Below are positions 51,815 to 61,392 of a DNA stretch of 64,000 nt, one piece after another. Both the position numbers and the translations under genes were made by a program. The notes under the pieces are model-generated. The model was given only the letters and a program-made list of their open reading frames with translations, made no database searches and was not told the origin of the DNA. The stretch comes from Allobosea sp. BH3 (lineage in GTDB: Bacteria > Pseudomonadota > Alphaproteobacteria > Rhizobiales > Beijerinckiaceae), in assembly GCF_025499465.1 (NCBI RefSeq), contig NZ_JAIMCA010000001.1, forward strand, positions 372,001 to 436,000, in the 5' to 3' direction. The first letter of the stretch is position 1. Every line of letters starts with the position of its first letter.

Positions 51815-52552
51815 ATGAACGGCCGCGACAGTCACGATCTTGCCGTCCGCGTCCGCGGGCTGACCCGCCGCTTCGGCGAGCGGGCGGTCATCGACACGCT
51901 CGATCTCGATATCCGAAAAGGCGAGTTCGTGGCGTTGATCGGCGCGAGCGGCTGCGGCAAGAGCACGCTGCTGAGGATCCTCGCCGATCTCGACCATGGC
52001 ATCACGGGCGAGGTCCGCGTGCCGCAGCGGCGCGCCGTGGCCTTTCAGGCCCCGCGGCTGATGCCGTGGAAGCCCGTCTGGCGCAATGTCACGCTCGGGC
52101 TGCCGGGCGGCGACCAGCGCCGACGCGCCGAAGCGGCGCTGGCCGAGGTCGGTCTCTCGCATCGTTCCGATGTTTGGCCGAAGGTCCTCTCCGGCGGCGA
52201 GGCGCAGCGCACCTCGCTTGCCCGCGCGCTCGTCCGCGACCCCGATCTGCTCCTGCTGGACGAGCCCTTCGGTGCGCTCGACGCGCTGACGCGGATCAAG
52301 GCGCAGCATCTGGTCGCGGAGCTTTGGCAGCGCCGGCGTTGCGCTGTGCTGCTCGTCACCCATGATGTCGAGGAGGCGCTGCTGCTCGCCGACCGCGTGC
52401 TGGTTATGCGCGAGGGCGTCATCGCCCGCAGCATCCCCGTCACGCTGGAGCGGCCGCGTCGACTGGACAACCCCGTCTTCGCCGCGCTGCGGGGCGAACT
52501 GCTCGACCTGCTCGGCGTCAGCGATGACGTCGCGGGCCGGAGGGCGGCATGA
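51815..52552 (+). CDS. Aliphatic sulfonate-type ABC transporter ATP-binding protein
   Basis: A 245-residue SsuB-like ATPase: Walker A GASGCGKST, Q-loop VAFQAPRLMPW, signature VLSGGEAQRTSLARAL, Walker B LLLLDEPFGALD and switch THDVEEAL. It energises the permease 2 bp upstream. Its stop overlaps the FAD protein start by 4 bp, tying transport and the downstream redox pair into one transcript. Confidence 0.93.
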   Translation: MNGRDSHDLAVRVRGLTRRFGERAVIDTLDLDIRKGEFVALIGASGCGKSTLLRILADLDHGITGEVRVPQRRAVAFQAPRLMPWKPVWRNVTLGLPGGDQRRRAEAALAEVGLSHRSDVWPKVLSGGEAQRTSLARALVRDPDLLLLDEPFGALDALTRIKAQHLVAELWQRRRCAVLLVTHDVEEALLLADRVLVMREGVIARSIPVTLERPRRLDNPVFAALRGELLDLLGVSDDVAGRRAA

Positions 52553-54162
52553 GTCGCGCCGACTGGGGCGAGGAAGAAGGGCTCGTCGCCGATGTGCTGG
52601 TGATCGGCGGCGGCATGGCAGGCGCCTGGGCGGCAACAGCGGCGGCGCGCGAAGGTGCCCATGTCGTCCTGGTCGAGAAGGGCTATTGCGGCACGAGCGG
52701 CGCTACGGCCGCGGCTGGCCCCGGCCATTGGTGGGCCCCGCCCGATCCACCCGAGGCGCGTGCCAACGCGATCGCCCAGCGCCAGCGTATCGCCTTCGGG
52801 CTCGGCGAGCCCGACTGGATGCGGCGTGTGCTCGACGAGACCTGGCGCCTCCTGCCGACGCTGGCGCAATACTACGAGTTTCCAAAAGACGATCAGGGCA
52901 AGGTGCGAAACTACCGCGCCCTGCGCGGCCCCGAATATATGCGCGCGCTGCGCCAGCAGATCGTCGATCTCGGCGTCGTGGTCCTCGACCATTCTCCAGC
53001 GCTCGAGCTGCTCGCCCATGCCGATGGCGCGATCGGCGGCGCCGCCGGTATTCGCACCCAGCGGGGCGGCTCTCGCTGGCGTATCGCCGCCGGGGCCGTC
53101 ATCCTGGCCGCGGGCGGCACGAGCTTCCGTTCCCATCTGCTCGGCTCGCGCAACAACACCGGCGACGGCTACCTGATGGCGGCCGAGGCCGGTGCCGAGC
53201 TCTCGGGCATGGAGTTCACGGCTGCCTACACGGTCGCGCCGCAACACTCGACCATGACGCGGACGATGTCCTACGCCTTCGCTGATTACTTCGACGCCGA
53301 TGGCCGCCAGATCGATGCGCCGTTCGGGCCCGATCAGACCGAGCGGCTGGCGCAGGCGTTGCTCGCAGGCCCGGTCTACTGCTCGCTGGCGCGTCTTCCC
53401 GAGGATGTGCAGCGCCATTTGCCGACGATCTCACCGAACGTGATGCTGCCCTTCGCGCGCTGGGGCATCGACCCGTTTCGGGAGCGCTTCGAGGTGACCC
53501 TCCACACCGATGGCACGATCCGCGGCATCGGCGGCGTCAGGGTCCGGAGCGAGGATTGCGGCGCCGGGATACCGGGCCTCTACGTTGCCGGGGATACGGC
53601 GAGCCGCGAGCTCGTGGCCGGTGCGAGCTCGGGCGGCGGTAACGTCAACTCCGCCTGGGCGCTCTCGTCCGGCACCTGGGCCGGGCGGGCCGCCGCCCGC
53701 AGGGCGCGCCGGGTTCCGGCCAGTTTCGGCGGGCTGAAGGCGCTTGGTGGCGCGGGGCTACGTCCCTCCGGGAGAGCGAGACCCGCCAGCGCTGCCGAGG
53801 CCGTCGCCGCCGTGCAGGCCGAGATGCACCCTTACGACAAGAACCTGTTCCGTACCGGCAAGGGCCTGGCGGCCTCGCGCCGCGCGCTGGATGCCGTCTG
53901 GTCCGATCTCGCAGCACATGCCGGAGGCGAAGGCGGAACCGCCGCGCTTGCTCTGCGCGAGGCCGCCGCTCTCGTCGCCTCCGCCCGCTGGTCGGTCGCC
54001 ACGGCAGAAGCCCGCACCGAGACGCGCGGGATGCATCGACGGCTGGACCATCCCGCGCTCGACGCCGATCTCACGGTGAGGCTGATCGCCAGCGGGTTCG
54101 ATACGGTCACGGTTCGACCGGAAGCCATCGCCGTCCCGAGCCCCTTCGAAAGCGTCGCATGA
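52549..54162 (+). CDS. FAD-dependent oxidoreductase, fumarate reductase/AprA-like
   Basis: A 537-residue flavoprotein. The FAD-binding GGGMAG turn is at residues 20-25 (VLVIGGGMAGAWAATAAARE), followed by VLVEKGYCGTSGATAAAGPG as in FrdA/AprA-type subunits, AGAVILAAGGTSF in the middle, and GLYVAGDTASRELVAGASSG near the C-terminal FAD contact. Coupled to a two-cluster ferredoxin gene, it resembles an AprBA-like pair. A role in oxidising or reducing a sulfur compound after uptake is inferred from the SsuABC genes; the true substrate is unknown. Confidence 0.82.
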   Translation: MSRADWGEEEGLVADVLVIGGGMAGAWAATAAAREGAHVVLVEKGYCGTSGATAAAGPGHWWAPPDPPEARANAIAQRQRIAFGLGEPDWMRRVLDETWRLLPTLAQYYEFPKDDQGKVRNYRALRGPEYMRALRQQIVDLGVVVLDHSPALELLAHADGAIGGAAGIRTQRGGSRWRIAAGAVILAAGGTSFRSHLLGSRNNTGDGYLMAAEAGAELSGMEFTAAYTVAPQHSTMTRTMSYAFADYFDADGRQIDAPFGPDQTERLAQALLAGPVYCSLARLPEDVQRHLPTISPNVMLPFARWGIDPFRERFEVTLHTDGTIRGIGGVRVRSEDCGAGIPGLYVAGDTASRELVAGASSGGGNVNSAWALSSGTWAGRAAARRARRVPASFGGLKALGGAGLRPSGRARPASAAEAVAAVQAEMHPYDKNLFRTGKGLAASRRALDAVWSDLAAHAGGEGGTAALALREAAALVASARWSVATAEARTETRGMHRRLDHPALDADLTVRLIASGFDTVTVRPEAIAVPSPFESVA

Positions 54163-54503
54163 TCGAACTCATTGTCGCCGAGCGTTGCACGGCCTGTGAC
54201 CGTTGCGTCGAGGTCTGCCCGTCGAACGTCTTCGAGCCAACGGCGGCCGGCCCGCCGGTGATCGCAAGGCCTGACGATTGCCAGACCTGCTTCATGTGCG
54301 AACTCTATTGCACCGCCGATGCACTTTATGTCGGCCCCAACGCCGACCATGCCGAGTCAGCGGACCAGCTGGTCGTTCTGGCATCGGGCCTACTCGGCCA
54401 ATACCGACGCGACTCGGGCTGGGACGAGTGGCGGGACCGCTATCCGAACGAGCAATGGCTCATGGAAACAGTCTTCCGGAGGGCGGCGGAGGATGCTCGA
54501 TAA
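54159..54503 (+). CDS. Ferredoxin with two [4Fe-4S] motifs (AprB-like)
   Basis: A 114-residue protein. The first cluster motif is CTACDRCVEVCP (residues 10-21), the second CQTCFMCELYC in the middle, both with full cysteine sets for [4Fe-4S] clusters. The C-terminal 45 residues, ending WRDRYPNEQWLMETVFRRAA, form an extension of the sort seen in ApsR/AprB-like electron-transfer subunits. The start overlaps the FAD protein stop by 4 bp, so it is most likely its redox partner. Confidence 0.88.
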   Translation: MIELIVAERCTACDRCVEVCPSNVFEPTAAGPPVIARPDDCQTCFMCELYCTADALYVGPNADHAESADQLVVLASGLLGQYRRDSGWDEWRDRYPNEQWLMETVFRRAAEDAR

Positions 54504-54679
54504 TTTGTCGGGAGGTGCAGTGGGGGCAGCTTCGACCGATATTCATCGAGAGCACGCTGCAACCGGTCAACGCCCGGTTTGCGCCAGTAGGCAAACGTCC
54601 CCAGCTGGCGCGACGCTGACGGGTAGGCGGCATGTACGCGCGGTGGTTGAGTTGGGGTAGATGGCGGCTGACAGGCACT

Positions 54680-56248
54680 TCACTCCGGCAGCCCGGCTTT
54701 TTTCAAGCCCTCTGCAAAAGTGGCGAAATCTTCCGGCCGGTGGATCGGCAGCCAGTCCTTCATGTTCGAGATGCGCAGTGCCGGATCGAGCTGGCGCAGA
54801 TGTTCCACGGCCCGCTGCGCTGGCTCCATCCGGCCGGCCAGCGCATGGCTCGCCGCGATGATGCAGCCCACCATCAGAAAGCTCGGCAGGTTGGTGAACG
54901 CCTTCTCGGCCCATGACGAGGCGACATCGAAGCGCCCGGCAAACAGATGCGCCACCGCCATTCCCGCCTGCATGCGATACATCTCTGGATCCAGCGGGCT
55001 GAGGCGCATGGCCTGGGCGAAATGCGCGATCGCCGCCTCCGTCTCGCCGTGCCAGACCCGCAGATAGCCGCCGAGGAACCAGGCGGCGGCCAAGTTTGGA
55101 TTGAGCACGACGGCCCGGTCGAGCAAGGCGATGCCGGCGTCGAGGTCACCAGTGAGATGGGCGAGCGCATGGCCGCCCCTGGTCAGCGCCACGGCATCAT
55201 CTCGGCCCAGCTCGATGGCCCTGCGGGCCAGCCGGGCGCCTTCGGCGGTCTCCTGTGCGCGATCGGTCATCCAGCCATTGACCCCGCGCCAGAAATGGCA
55301 CCAGGCCGCCATGCCATAGGCCGAGGCGTAGTCCGGATCGAGCACAATGGCTTGATCGAGCAGCCGCAGCGCCTCGCCGATGGCTGCCCTGTTGCCCTGC
55401 TGCAGGTTCGCGATCCCGCGCAGGTAACAGTCATAGGCGTTGAGGCTCGTGGTGGGCGCCCGCTGCGCGCGTTCGATCTCGGCGCGCTCCAGCTGCGGTG
55501 CCACCGCGCCGACGACGCTCGCGGCGACTTGGTCCTGCAGTTCGAAGATGTCGTCGAGAGTGCCCTCGAAACGCTCGGCCCAGAGATGCGCGCCGGTCGT
55601 CGCATCGATCAATTGCCCGGTGATACGGACGAGGTTTGCGGCCTTGCGCACGCTGCCTTCGAGTATGTAGCCGACGCCGAGTTCGCGGCCGACCTGCTTC
55701 ACGTCCACTGCCTGGCTCCTGTAGGTGAAGCTCGAATTGCGCGCGATGACGAAGAGCCAGCGAAGGCGTGATAGGGCAGTGATGATGTCCTCGACGACGC
55801 CATCAGCGAAGTAATCCGGCTCCGGATCGCCGCTCAGGTTCTGGAACGGCAGCACGGCGATGGAGGGCTTGTCGGGAAGAGCCAGCTGCGGTGCTGACGC
55901 GGCAGGCTCGGGCTTCGGCATGTAGCTGCCGGCCGGCGGCGTTTCCTCGACTTCGGCGACGAACCGGAAGCCCTTGCGGGCGATCGTCCGGATCAGCCGC
56001 TGCTCGTCGCCGCTATCGCCGACGGCCTTGCGCACAGCGTTGATATGACTGGTGAGCGTCGACTCGGAGACGATCCGGCCACCCCAGACCGCATCAAGCA
56101 AGTCATCCTTGCTCACGACGCGCTCGCGGTTGCGCAGGAGATGGGCGAGGAGGTCGAACACTTGCGGCCCGATCGCGATCGCCTCGCCGCCCCGCGTCAG
56201 CTCCCGCCGGTCGGGATCGAACACATGACCTTCGAACAGAAATGGCAC
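54680..56248 (-). CDS. CadC-like winged-helix regulator with TolB-like and TPR domains
   Basis: A 522-residue protein if started at the GTG at 56248, which has GGAG 7 bases upstream; the frame is open to 56419 but those residues do not look conserved. Residues 1-100 are an OmpR/CadC-type winged helix (DLLDAVWGGRIVSESTLTSH, then RKGFRFVAEV). Residues about 130-260 are a TolB-like segment (SIAVLPFQNLSGDPEPDYFA, GYILEGSVRK), and the rest are TPR-like helices (LLDQAIVLDPDYASAYGMAA). Similar proteins sit in rhizobia as adenylate-cyclase-type regulators without the cyclase. It faces the NmrA-like gene divergently, but target and signal are unknown. Confidence 0.82.
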   Translation of the reverse strand: MPFLFEGHVFDPDRRELTRGGEAIAIGPQVFDLLAHLLRNRERVVSKDDLLDAVWGGRIVSESTLTSHINAVRKAVGDSGDEQRLIRTIARKGFRFVAEVEETPPAGSYMPKPEPAASAPQLALPDKPSIAVLPFQNLSGDPEPDYFADGVVEDIITALSRLRWLFVIARNSSFTYRSQAVDVKQVGRELGVGYILEGSVRKAANLVRITGQLIDATTGAHLWAERFEGTLDDIFELQDQVAASVVGAVAPQLERAEIERAQRAPTTSLNAYDCYLRGIANLQQGNRAAIGEALRLLDQAIVLDPDYASAYGMAAWCHFWRGVNGWMTDRAQETAEGARLARRAIELGRDDAVALTRGGHALAHLTGDLDAGIALLDRAVVLNPNLAAAWFLGGYLRVWHGETEAAIAHFAQAMRLSPLDPEMYRMQAGMAVAHLFAGRFDVASSWAEKAFTNLPSFLMVGCIIAASHALAGRMEPAQRAVEHLRQLDPALRISNMKDWLPIHRPEDFATFAEGLKKAGLPE

Positions 56249-56534
56249 GCCAGCGCTCCACGACCCGATGGCGGTTTGAGGCCTCCGATGCGGCTGCACG
56301 GGCCTGCCAACGAGGTAGGCCGTTGATAGCATGGCGGCCAGATCGGGGCACCACTGCCGGGGCGGCCTCTGATCAAGGAGAACCCAGCGGGACTGCGGAG
56401 CTTTTGGAGGCTCCGCCAAGGGAAATTCAACCGGGGTTCAAGGTTGCCGCAAGGTCTTTCGGCGGACGGGCAGGCATTCTCCTTTCATCGGAGCGCGATG
56501 ATGCGGCCCGGTGGTCAGACAAAAGGAGAGAGCC

Positions 56535-57290
56535 ATGAAGATCGTGGTCATCGGAGGCAGCGGCCTCATCGGAACTTATCTCGTCGGCAGGCTTCGCCAG
56601 GCCGGACATGAAGTCCTGGCGGCGTCGCCCAACTCGGGCGTCAACACCATCACCCGCGAGGGGCTGGCCGAAGCGCTCTCAGGCGCTCAGGTCGTCGTGG
56701 ACGTCGCGAACTCACCGTCCTTCGAGGACAAGGCCGTGCTTGAATTCTTCGAAACATCGGGCCGCAACCTGCTTGCCGCAGAAGCAGCCGCTGGCGTGCG
56801 GCATCACATCGCGCTGTCGGTAGTCGGCACCGAGCGCAATCCCGATAGCGGCTACCTCCGTGCCAAGCTGGCCCAGGAGACCCTGATCAAGGCGTCGGGC
56901 ATTCCGTACACGATCCTGCGGGCGACGCAGTTCTTCGAATTCGTCGATGCCATCGTCCAGTCGAGCGCCGATGGCGACGTGTTCCGCCTGTCGCCGGCGC
57001 TGTTCCAGCCGATCGCCGCGGCCGATGTCGCGGCCGTGCTGGCGGATATCTCGGTCGGCGCGCCGCTCAACGGCACCGTCGAGGTGGCCGGGCCCGAGCC
57101 GATCCCGATGGATGCGATCGCCCGGCAGTTCCTGACCGTCAAGGGAGACCGGCGCCAGGTGATCGCCGATGTGCGTGCCCGCTATTTCGGCGCCGAACTG
57201 AACGACAGGTCACTGACGCCCGGCGACAACCCCCGCCTTGGGCCAACCCGCTTCGGGGAGTGGCTCAGCGCGTCGCAGGCGCGGGCCTGA
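56535..57290 (+). CDS. NmrA-like/atypical SDR NAD(P)-binding protein
   Basis: A 251-residue protein opening MKIVVIGGSGLIGTYLVGRL with a GxxGxxG cofactor turn, then VVVDVANSPSFEDKAV, HHIALSVVGTERNPDSGYLR and IPYTILRATQFFEF, as in NmrA/TMR-like atypical SDRs. Lacking the classical YxxxK site, it may be a redox sensor or an NAD(P)H quinone-type oxidoreductase. AAAAGGAG precedes the ATG at 56535. It is divergent from the winged-helix/TPR regulator, which could control it, and 47 bp upstream of a small membrane protein gene. Confidence 0.82.
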   Translation: MKIVVIGGSGLIGTYLVGRLRQAGHEVLAASPNSGVNTITREGLAEALSGAQVVVDVANSPSFEDKAVLEFFETSGRNLLAAEAAAGVRHHIALSVVGTERNPDSGYLRAKLAQETLIKASGIPYTILRATQFFEFVDAIVQSSADGDVFRLSPALFQPIAAADVAAVLADISVGAPLNGTVEVAGPEPIPMDAIARQFLTVKGDRRQVIADVRARYFGAELNDRSLTPGDNPRLGPTRFGEWLSASQARA

Positions 57291-57337
57291 GCACGAGGAT
57301 CGACGGCCACTCGCCCCAACGCGGAAGGATCCGAACC

Positions 57338-57778
57338 ATGACCATCATCCATGACAACCGGACCATTGCGGCGGCAGTCGTCGCAATGGTGGCCTTTAAC
57401 GCCATCTTCCTTTCGGCGAACGGCCTCTTCATGCTGGTCAATCCGCTGGCATGGTATGATCTGGTGCCGGGCGTGACCGATACCGGCTTCTTCAACCAGC
57501 ATTTCATCCGCGACATCGGGATGATCCAGCTCTTCCTCGGCGCAGCCTTCGGTCTCGGCATGGCTATGCCCGAGCGTCGCGTCGGGCTCTGGGCCGCCGC
57601 GACCTTGTGGCTGAGCGCGCACGCGCTATTCCATTTCTGGGAGGTCGCGGTCGGCATTTGCTCGCCCGCGGTCATACCCAGGGATTTCCCGGCGGTGACC
57701 CTGCCGGCGATCCTTGGGATCGTGCTGACGTTCTGGGCGATCCGCCGTTCTTCCGCGGAAAAGACCGCCTCAGCCTGA
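57338..57778 (+). CDS. Small integral membrane protein, unknown function
   Basis: A 146-residue protein with four likely helices: AAAVVAMVAFNAIFLSANGL, IQLFLGAAFGLGMAM, LWAAATLWLSAHALFHFW and LPAILGIVLTFWAI. A conserved-looking periplasmic or loop segment NPLAWYDLVPGVTDTGFFNQ lies between helices 1 and 2. I do not recognise a named family with certainty. GGAAGG lies upstream of the ATG at 57338. Probably in one transcript with the NmrA-like gene. Confidence 0.75.
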   Translation: MTIIHDNRTIAAAVVAMVAFNAIFLSANGLFMLVNPLAWYDLVPGVTDTGFFNQHFIRDIGMIQLFLGAAFGLGMAMPERRVGLWAAATLWLSAHALFHFWEVAVGICSPAVIPRDFPAVTLPAILGIVLTFWAIRRSSAEKTASA

Positions 57779-58059
57779 GATCAGATTTATACACACCATC
57801 GTCGAAGTTTAACTAAGCGGGGACGATCTGAATGACCGGTATCGGGCGATAGCCCAACGTCCGCTTGTGGCGCTTTCGGTCCGGTGACTGTCGGTCAGGA
57901 TTTTTGAGCAGATCGAAAGACAACTGGCCCGCCGGGCCTCGCCAATGGACGCCAATCCCGGCAGCTACCAGACCGAGGATTTTCAAGGTTTGTAAAAGCG
58001 ACGGCCATAGCCTGATCGACGCTGGTGGCGCGAGGGACCGACGTTTGATCACTGACTGC

Positions 58060-60111
58060 ATGAATCGATCGTTCCCAGTAGACAGCGTTCTCTTGAACGC
58101 TGTCTTGGAACATGTGGATCAGGGAATCCTGATGGTCGATGCCAACGGCTATGTCGCGGTCTGCAACCAGCGCGCGATCGATCTGCTCGGCTTGCCCTCC
58201 GATCTGATGCGGTCGAACCCCTCGTTCGAGGCGGTCAAACGTTGGCAGATGGAGCAAGGTGAATTTGGCGCCGTCACTGAACAGCTGCTCCGCGCGATCA
58301 AGTACGAAGGCATAAATGTCGAAATCCTGGACTACGAGCGCCTGCGACCGGACGGAACGGTGCTCGAAGTTCGAACAAACCGCCTCCCTAACGGCGGAAT
58401 GGTGCGCACCTTCACCGATATCACTGTGCGCAAGGCGGCCGAGAACGCGATCCGGGTAAGCGAAGAACGCCTGCGCCTCGCCTTGCAGGCCAGCAGAATG
58501 GCTGCCTGGGAGCTCGACCTTGAGACAGAGTGGGTCAATCGCTCCGAGAATTCGATGGCGTTAATGGGAATTTCTTCGGGGCCGTCATCCGATTTCGTCG
58601 ACCGGGTGCATGCGGAAGACCGGGAGCGCGTCACCAACTTCCGGCGCACCGTGATGTTGGAAGGGAGCGGAACGGCCGAGGTGCGCTATCTGCTGCCGAC
58701 CGGCGCGCAAACATGGCTTGCCTTGCGGGCTGAGCGAAAGGACGAAAAGCGTCTCATTGGGCTCAGCTTCGACATCGCAGACCGCAAGGCGGCAGAGAGC
58801 GCCATTTGGCAAACAGCCAACCATGATCCTCTGACCGGCCTGGCTAACCGGGCACTCTTCCAGGTCCGCCTTACTGAGGCACTGGAGAATGCGGAGACCT
58901 CAGGGTCGGGTGTGGGCCTGCTGCTGCTCGACCTCGACGACTTCAAAGATGTCAACGATACGCTCGGTCATGCGGTTGGCGATCTCCTCCTCCAAGAGGC
59001 TGCCCTGCGCCTCAGGAGCTTTGCCATGGAAGCCGATACGGTGGCGCGGCTCGGCGGCGACGAGTTTGCCATCATCGTCGCGAACATTTCCGCGACGGGT
59101 GAAGCGATTGCTCGCGCGAGCGAGATTGTGGAAGCTCTCCACGCTCCGTTTCAGCACGAGGGCCGGGCCCTCTCCACCACGGTCAGCATCGGGTTAGCGA
59201 TATTCCCGGAGCACCATCGGGATTCAGCCGAGTTGATGAAGGACGCCGACATAGCGCTCTACCGCGCCAAAGAGCAGGGGCGGAGCCAAGCGGTTGTGTA
59301 TACGAGTGCCGCCCGCGAGACGATGGAACATCGTGTTACGATCGCACGCGATGTGCGTGCGGGGATCGCGGCTCGGCAGTTCGTGCCGTTCTACCAGCCG
59401 AAGGTATCGCTCGTGACGGGCAGCATTGTCGGCTTCGAGGCCCTGGCGCGCTGGAAGCATCCGTCAATGGGCCTCCTCACGCCCGCCTATTTCGGCTCGA
59501 TGTTTGCCGAGCAGGCTATTTCGCTTGCGCTAGGGGAGCAGATGATCCGCCAGGTTGCTGGCGACATTCGATCATGGATCGATCAGGGGCTCGAATGCGG
59601 TCGCGTAGCCGTCAATTTGTCATCCGCAGAGATCTCGGATCCGCACGTCGCAAGCAGAATCCTCGGCATCCTGGAGGAGGCTGATGTGCCCACGGCCCAT
59701 TTCGAGGTTGAAGTAACAGAAACGGCCTTCCTGGGGCGCCGAACCGCGACGGCTTCCTCAATCCTGAACGAGCTCCACGAGGCAGGTGTCTCCATCGCTC
59801 TCGACGATTTCGGCACAGGGTTCGCCTCGCTGCTCCACCTCAAGCAGTTCCCGGTGGATCACATTAAGATCGACCAGAGTTTCGTTCGGAACCTAATCAG
59901 TGATGACAGCGACGCGGCGATTGTTGCCGCGATTGTGAGTCTCGGTCACGCAATGAGAATGCGGATAACGGCAGAAGGGGTCGAAACCACAGAACAGGCA
60001 GCCCGCCTTCGCGAGGCAGGATGCGACTCGGCACAGGGCTATCTCTATGCAATGCCTTTGGAGGAGGCGAGGGTGCCCTCGACAATTCGGGATTGGCCAC
60101 TGCCGATCTAA
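58060..60111 (+). CDS. PAS-PAS-GGDEF-EAL cyclic-di-GMP turnover protein
   Basis: A 683-residue cytosolic-looking sensor enzyme. Two PAS domains (NAVLEHVDQGILMVDANGYV; RLALQASRMAAWELDLE) are followed by a GGDEF domain with an intact active site (VARLGGDEFAII) and an EAL domain with GFEALARWKHP and ALDDFGTGFASLLHLKQFP. Both diguanylate cyclase and phosphodiesterase motifs look intact, so it could be bifunctional or signal-switched. No membrane helices are seen. The start at 58060 is uncertain, because the frame is open to 57865 and no good ribosome site is visible; 57779-58059 otherwise holds no gene. Confidence 0.88.
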   Translation: MNRSFPVDSVLLNAVLEHVDQGILMVDANGYVAVCNQRAIDLLGLPSDLMRSNPSFEAVKRWQMEQGEFGAVTEQLLRAIKYEGINVEILDYERLRPDGTVLEVRTNRLPNGGMVRTFTDITVRKAAENAIRVSEERLRLALQASRMAAWELDLETEWVNRSENSMALMGISSGPSSDFVDRVHAEDRERVTNFRRTVMLEGSGTAEVRYLLPTGAQTWLALRAERKDEKRLIGLSFDIADRKAAESAIWQTANHDPLTGLANRALFQVRLTEALENAETSGSGVGLLLLDLDDFKDVNDTLGHAVGDLLLQEAALRLRSFAMEADTVARLGGDEFAIIVANISATGEAIARASEIVEALHAPFQHEGRALSTTVSIGLAIFPEHHRDSAELMKDADIALYRAKEQGRSQAVVYTSAARETMEHRVTIARDVRAGIAARQFVPFYQPKVSLVTGSIVGFEALARWKHPSMGLLTPAYFGSMFAEQAISLALGEQMIRQVAGDIRSWIDQGLECGRVAVNLSSAEISDPHVASRILGILEEADVPTAHFEVEVTETAFLGRRTATASSILNELHEAGVSIALDDFGTGFASLLHLKQFPVDHIKIDQSFVRNLISDDSDAAIVAAIVSLGHAMRMRITAEGVETTEQAARLREAGCDSAQGYLYAMPLEEARVPSTIRDWPLPI

Positions 60112-60362
60112 GCGGAGCGTTGCCGCGGCTCAGTTGGTAAGCACGGCTACCATGATCAATGGAATTGCGGCGCGCCGGCATGTCCGGAACTGGCGCAATT
60201 CAACTGGGGGACCGATGGTCTCGGATCGCGCTCGACCGTCATCCGGCACAACGTTCAGTGTGAGCAGCGATGCCGAAGGTGCCGAGTGTTGGCTGAACGC
60301 AACGCTTCTCTCGCGAACTCGGCGAGAACGGCCATGGCGGCTGATCCCAAGCCTTCTCTTCA

Positions 60363-61265
60363 TCAAACCAGGCGTTTGCGATTGCTGCTGACGTAATCGA
60401 TGAGGGCTCGCAGCTTCGGGGCCATATTCGAGCGATTTGGATAGTAGAGGAAGAAGCCTGGAAAAAAGGGGCAATATGGTTCCAGAACGCGAACGAGCTG
60501 GCCCTGCTCGATGAAAGGCCTGAAGGATTCCTCCATCCCAATGGTGATGCCTCTGCCGGCAACGGCCATCCTGATCATCAACGCCATGTCGTTGGTGGTA
60601 AATCCGGGCTTCACATCGACGGCAAAGTCCCGGCCGGCTTCGGAAAATTCCCACCGATAGGGAGCAGCCTGCGGCGCAGGGCGCCACCCGATGCAGCAGT
60701 GCAAGGGCAACTCGTTTGGATGGCTCGGCGCGTCCCGACCGGCGAGATAGGACGACGCGCAGACGGTAATCTGCCTCTGATCGTCCGAGACGGGTATCGC
60801 GATCATGTCCTGCTGGATCACCTCTCCCAATCTCACGCCTGCATCGTAACCGTGCGCGACGATGTCGATCTCGTCGTCCGTCACCAGCACATCGAGCTGC
60901 ACGTCGGGACAGGCCTCCGCAAACCCCGCCAGCAACGGACCCGACAGGAACCCTTCGGCGATCGACGAGACCGCGAGCCGCAACTGCCCGCGCGGCCCCG
61001 AGCCGAGATGATGGGTGGCCGCCGTCGCCGCGCGGATGTCCGCCAGGGACTGCGCGACATCTGCGTAAAGTCGCTCACCGGCTTCCGTCAGTCCGACGCT
61101 TCGGGTGGTGCGGTGGACCAGTGCGATCCCGATCTCGTTTTCCAGCCGCCTGATGGTTTGGCTGACGGCTGAGCGCGAAACGCCGAGGCGGTCAGCCGCC
61201 GCCCGGAAATTCCGGCCCTCTGCGACGAGGGCGAATGTTGCCAGTGCATTGAGATCGAGCGCCAT
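60363..61265 (-). CDS. LysR family transcriptional regulator
   Basis: A 300-residue regulator. The N-terminal helix-turn-helix reads LATFALVAEGRNFRAAADRL then GVSRSAVSQTIRRLENEIG, the classic LysR DNA-binding motif; the C-terminal effector domain starts near RGQLRLAVSSIAEGFL. It is divergent from an SDR gene with a 127-bp intergenic region, the usual arrangement for autoregulation and activation of the neighbour. The stop side faces a 250-bp stretch (60112-60362) in which I see no gene. Confidence 0.93.
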   Translation of the reverse strand: MALDLNALATFALVAEGRNFRAAADRLGVSRSAVSQTIRRLENEIGIALVHRTTRSVGLTEAGERLYADVAQSLADIRAATAATHHLGSGPRGQLRLAVSSIAEGFLSGPLLAGFAEACPDVQLDVLVTDDEIDIVAHGYDAGVRLGEVIQQDMIAIPVSDDQRQITVCASSYLAGRDAPSHPNELPLHCCIGWRPAPQAAPYRWEFSEAGRDFAVDVKPGFTTNDMALMIRMAVAGRGITIGMEESFRPFIEQGQLVRVLEPYCPFFPGFFLYYPNRSNMAPKLRALIDYVSSNRKRLV

Positions 61266-61392
61266 TGGTAAGTATGTCTAACCATAGCGTCGCCCTGTGG
61301 CCAGCTACCTGCGACGCTCGCCGGCACTCATTATCTCGTCCACGGGATCCGCATCTCGAAGCGGATCGAACCAAAGGCTCTGGAGCGGGACC

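Noticed and set aside
56249..56419. N-terminal extension of the winged-helix/TPR regulator
   Set aside because: The 57 extra codons precede the family-like start of the DNA-binding domain and lack a better ribosome site than the GTG at 56248.
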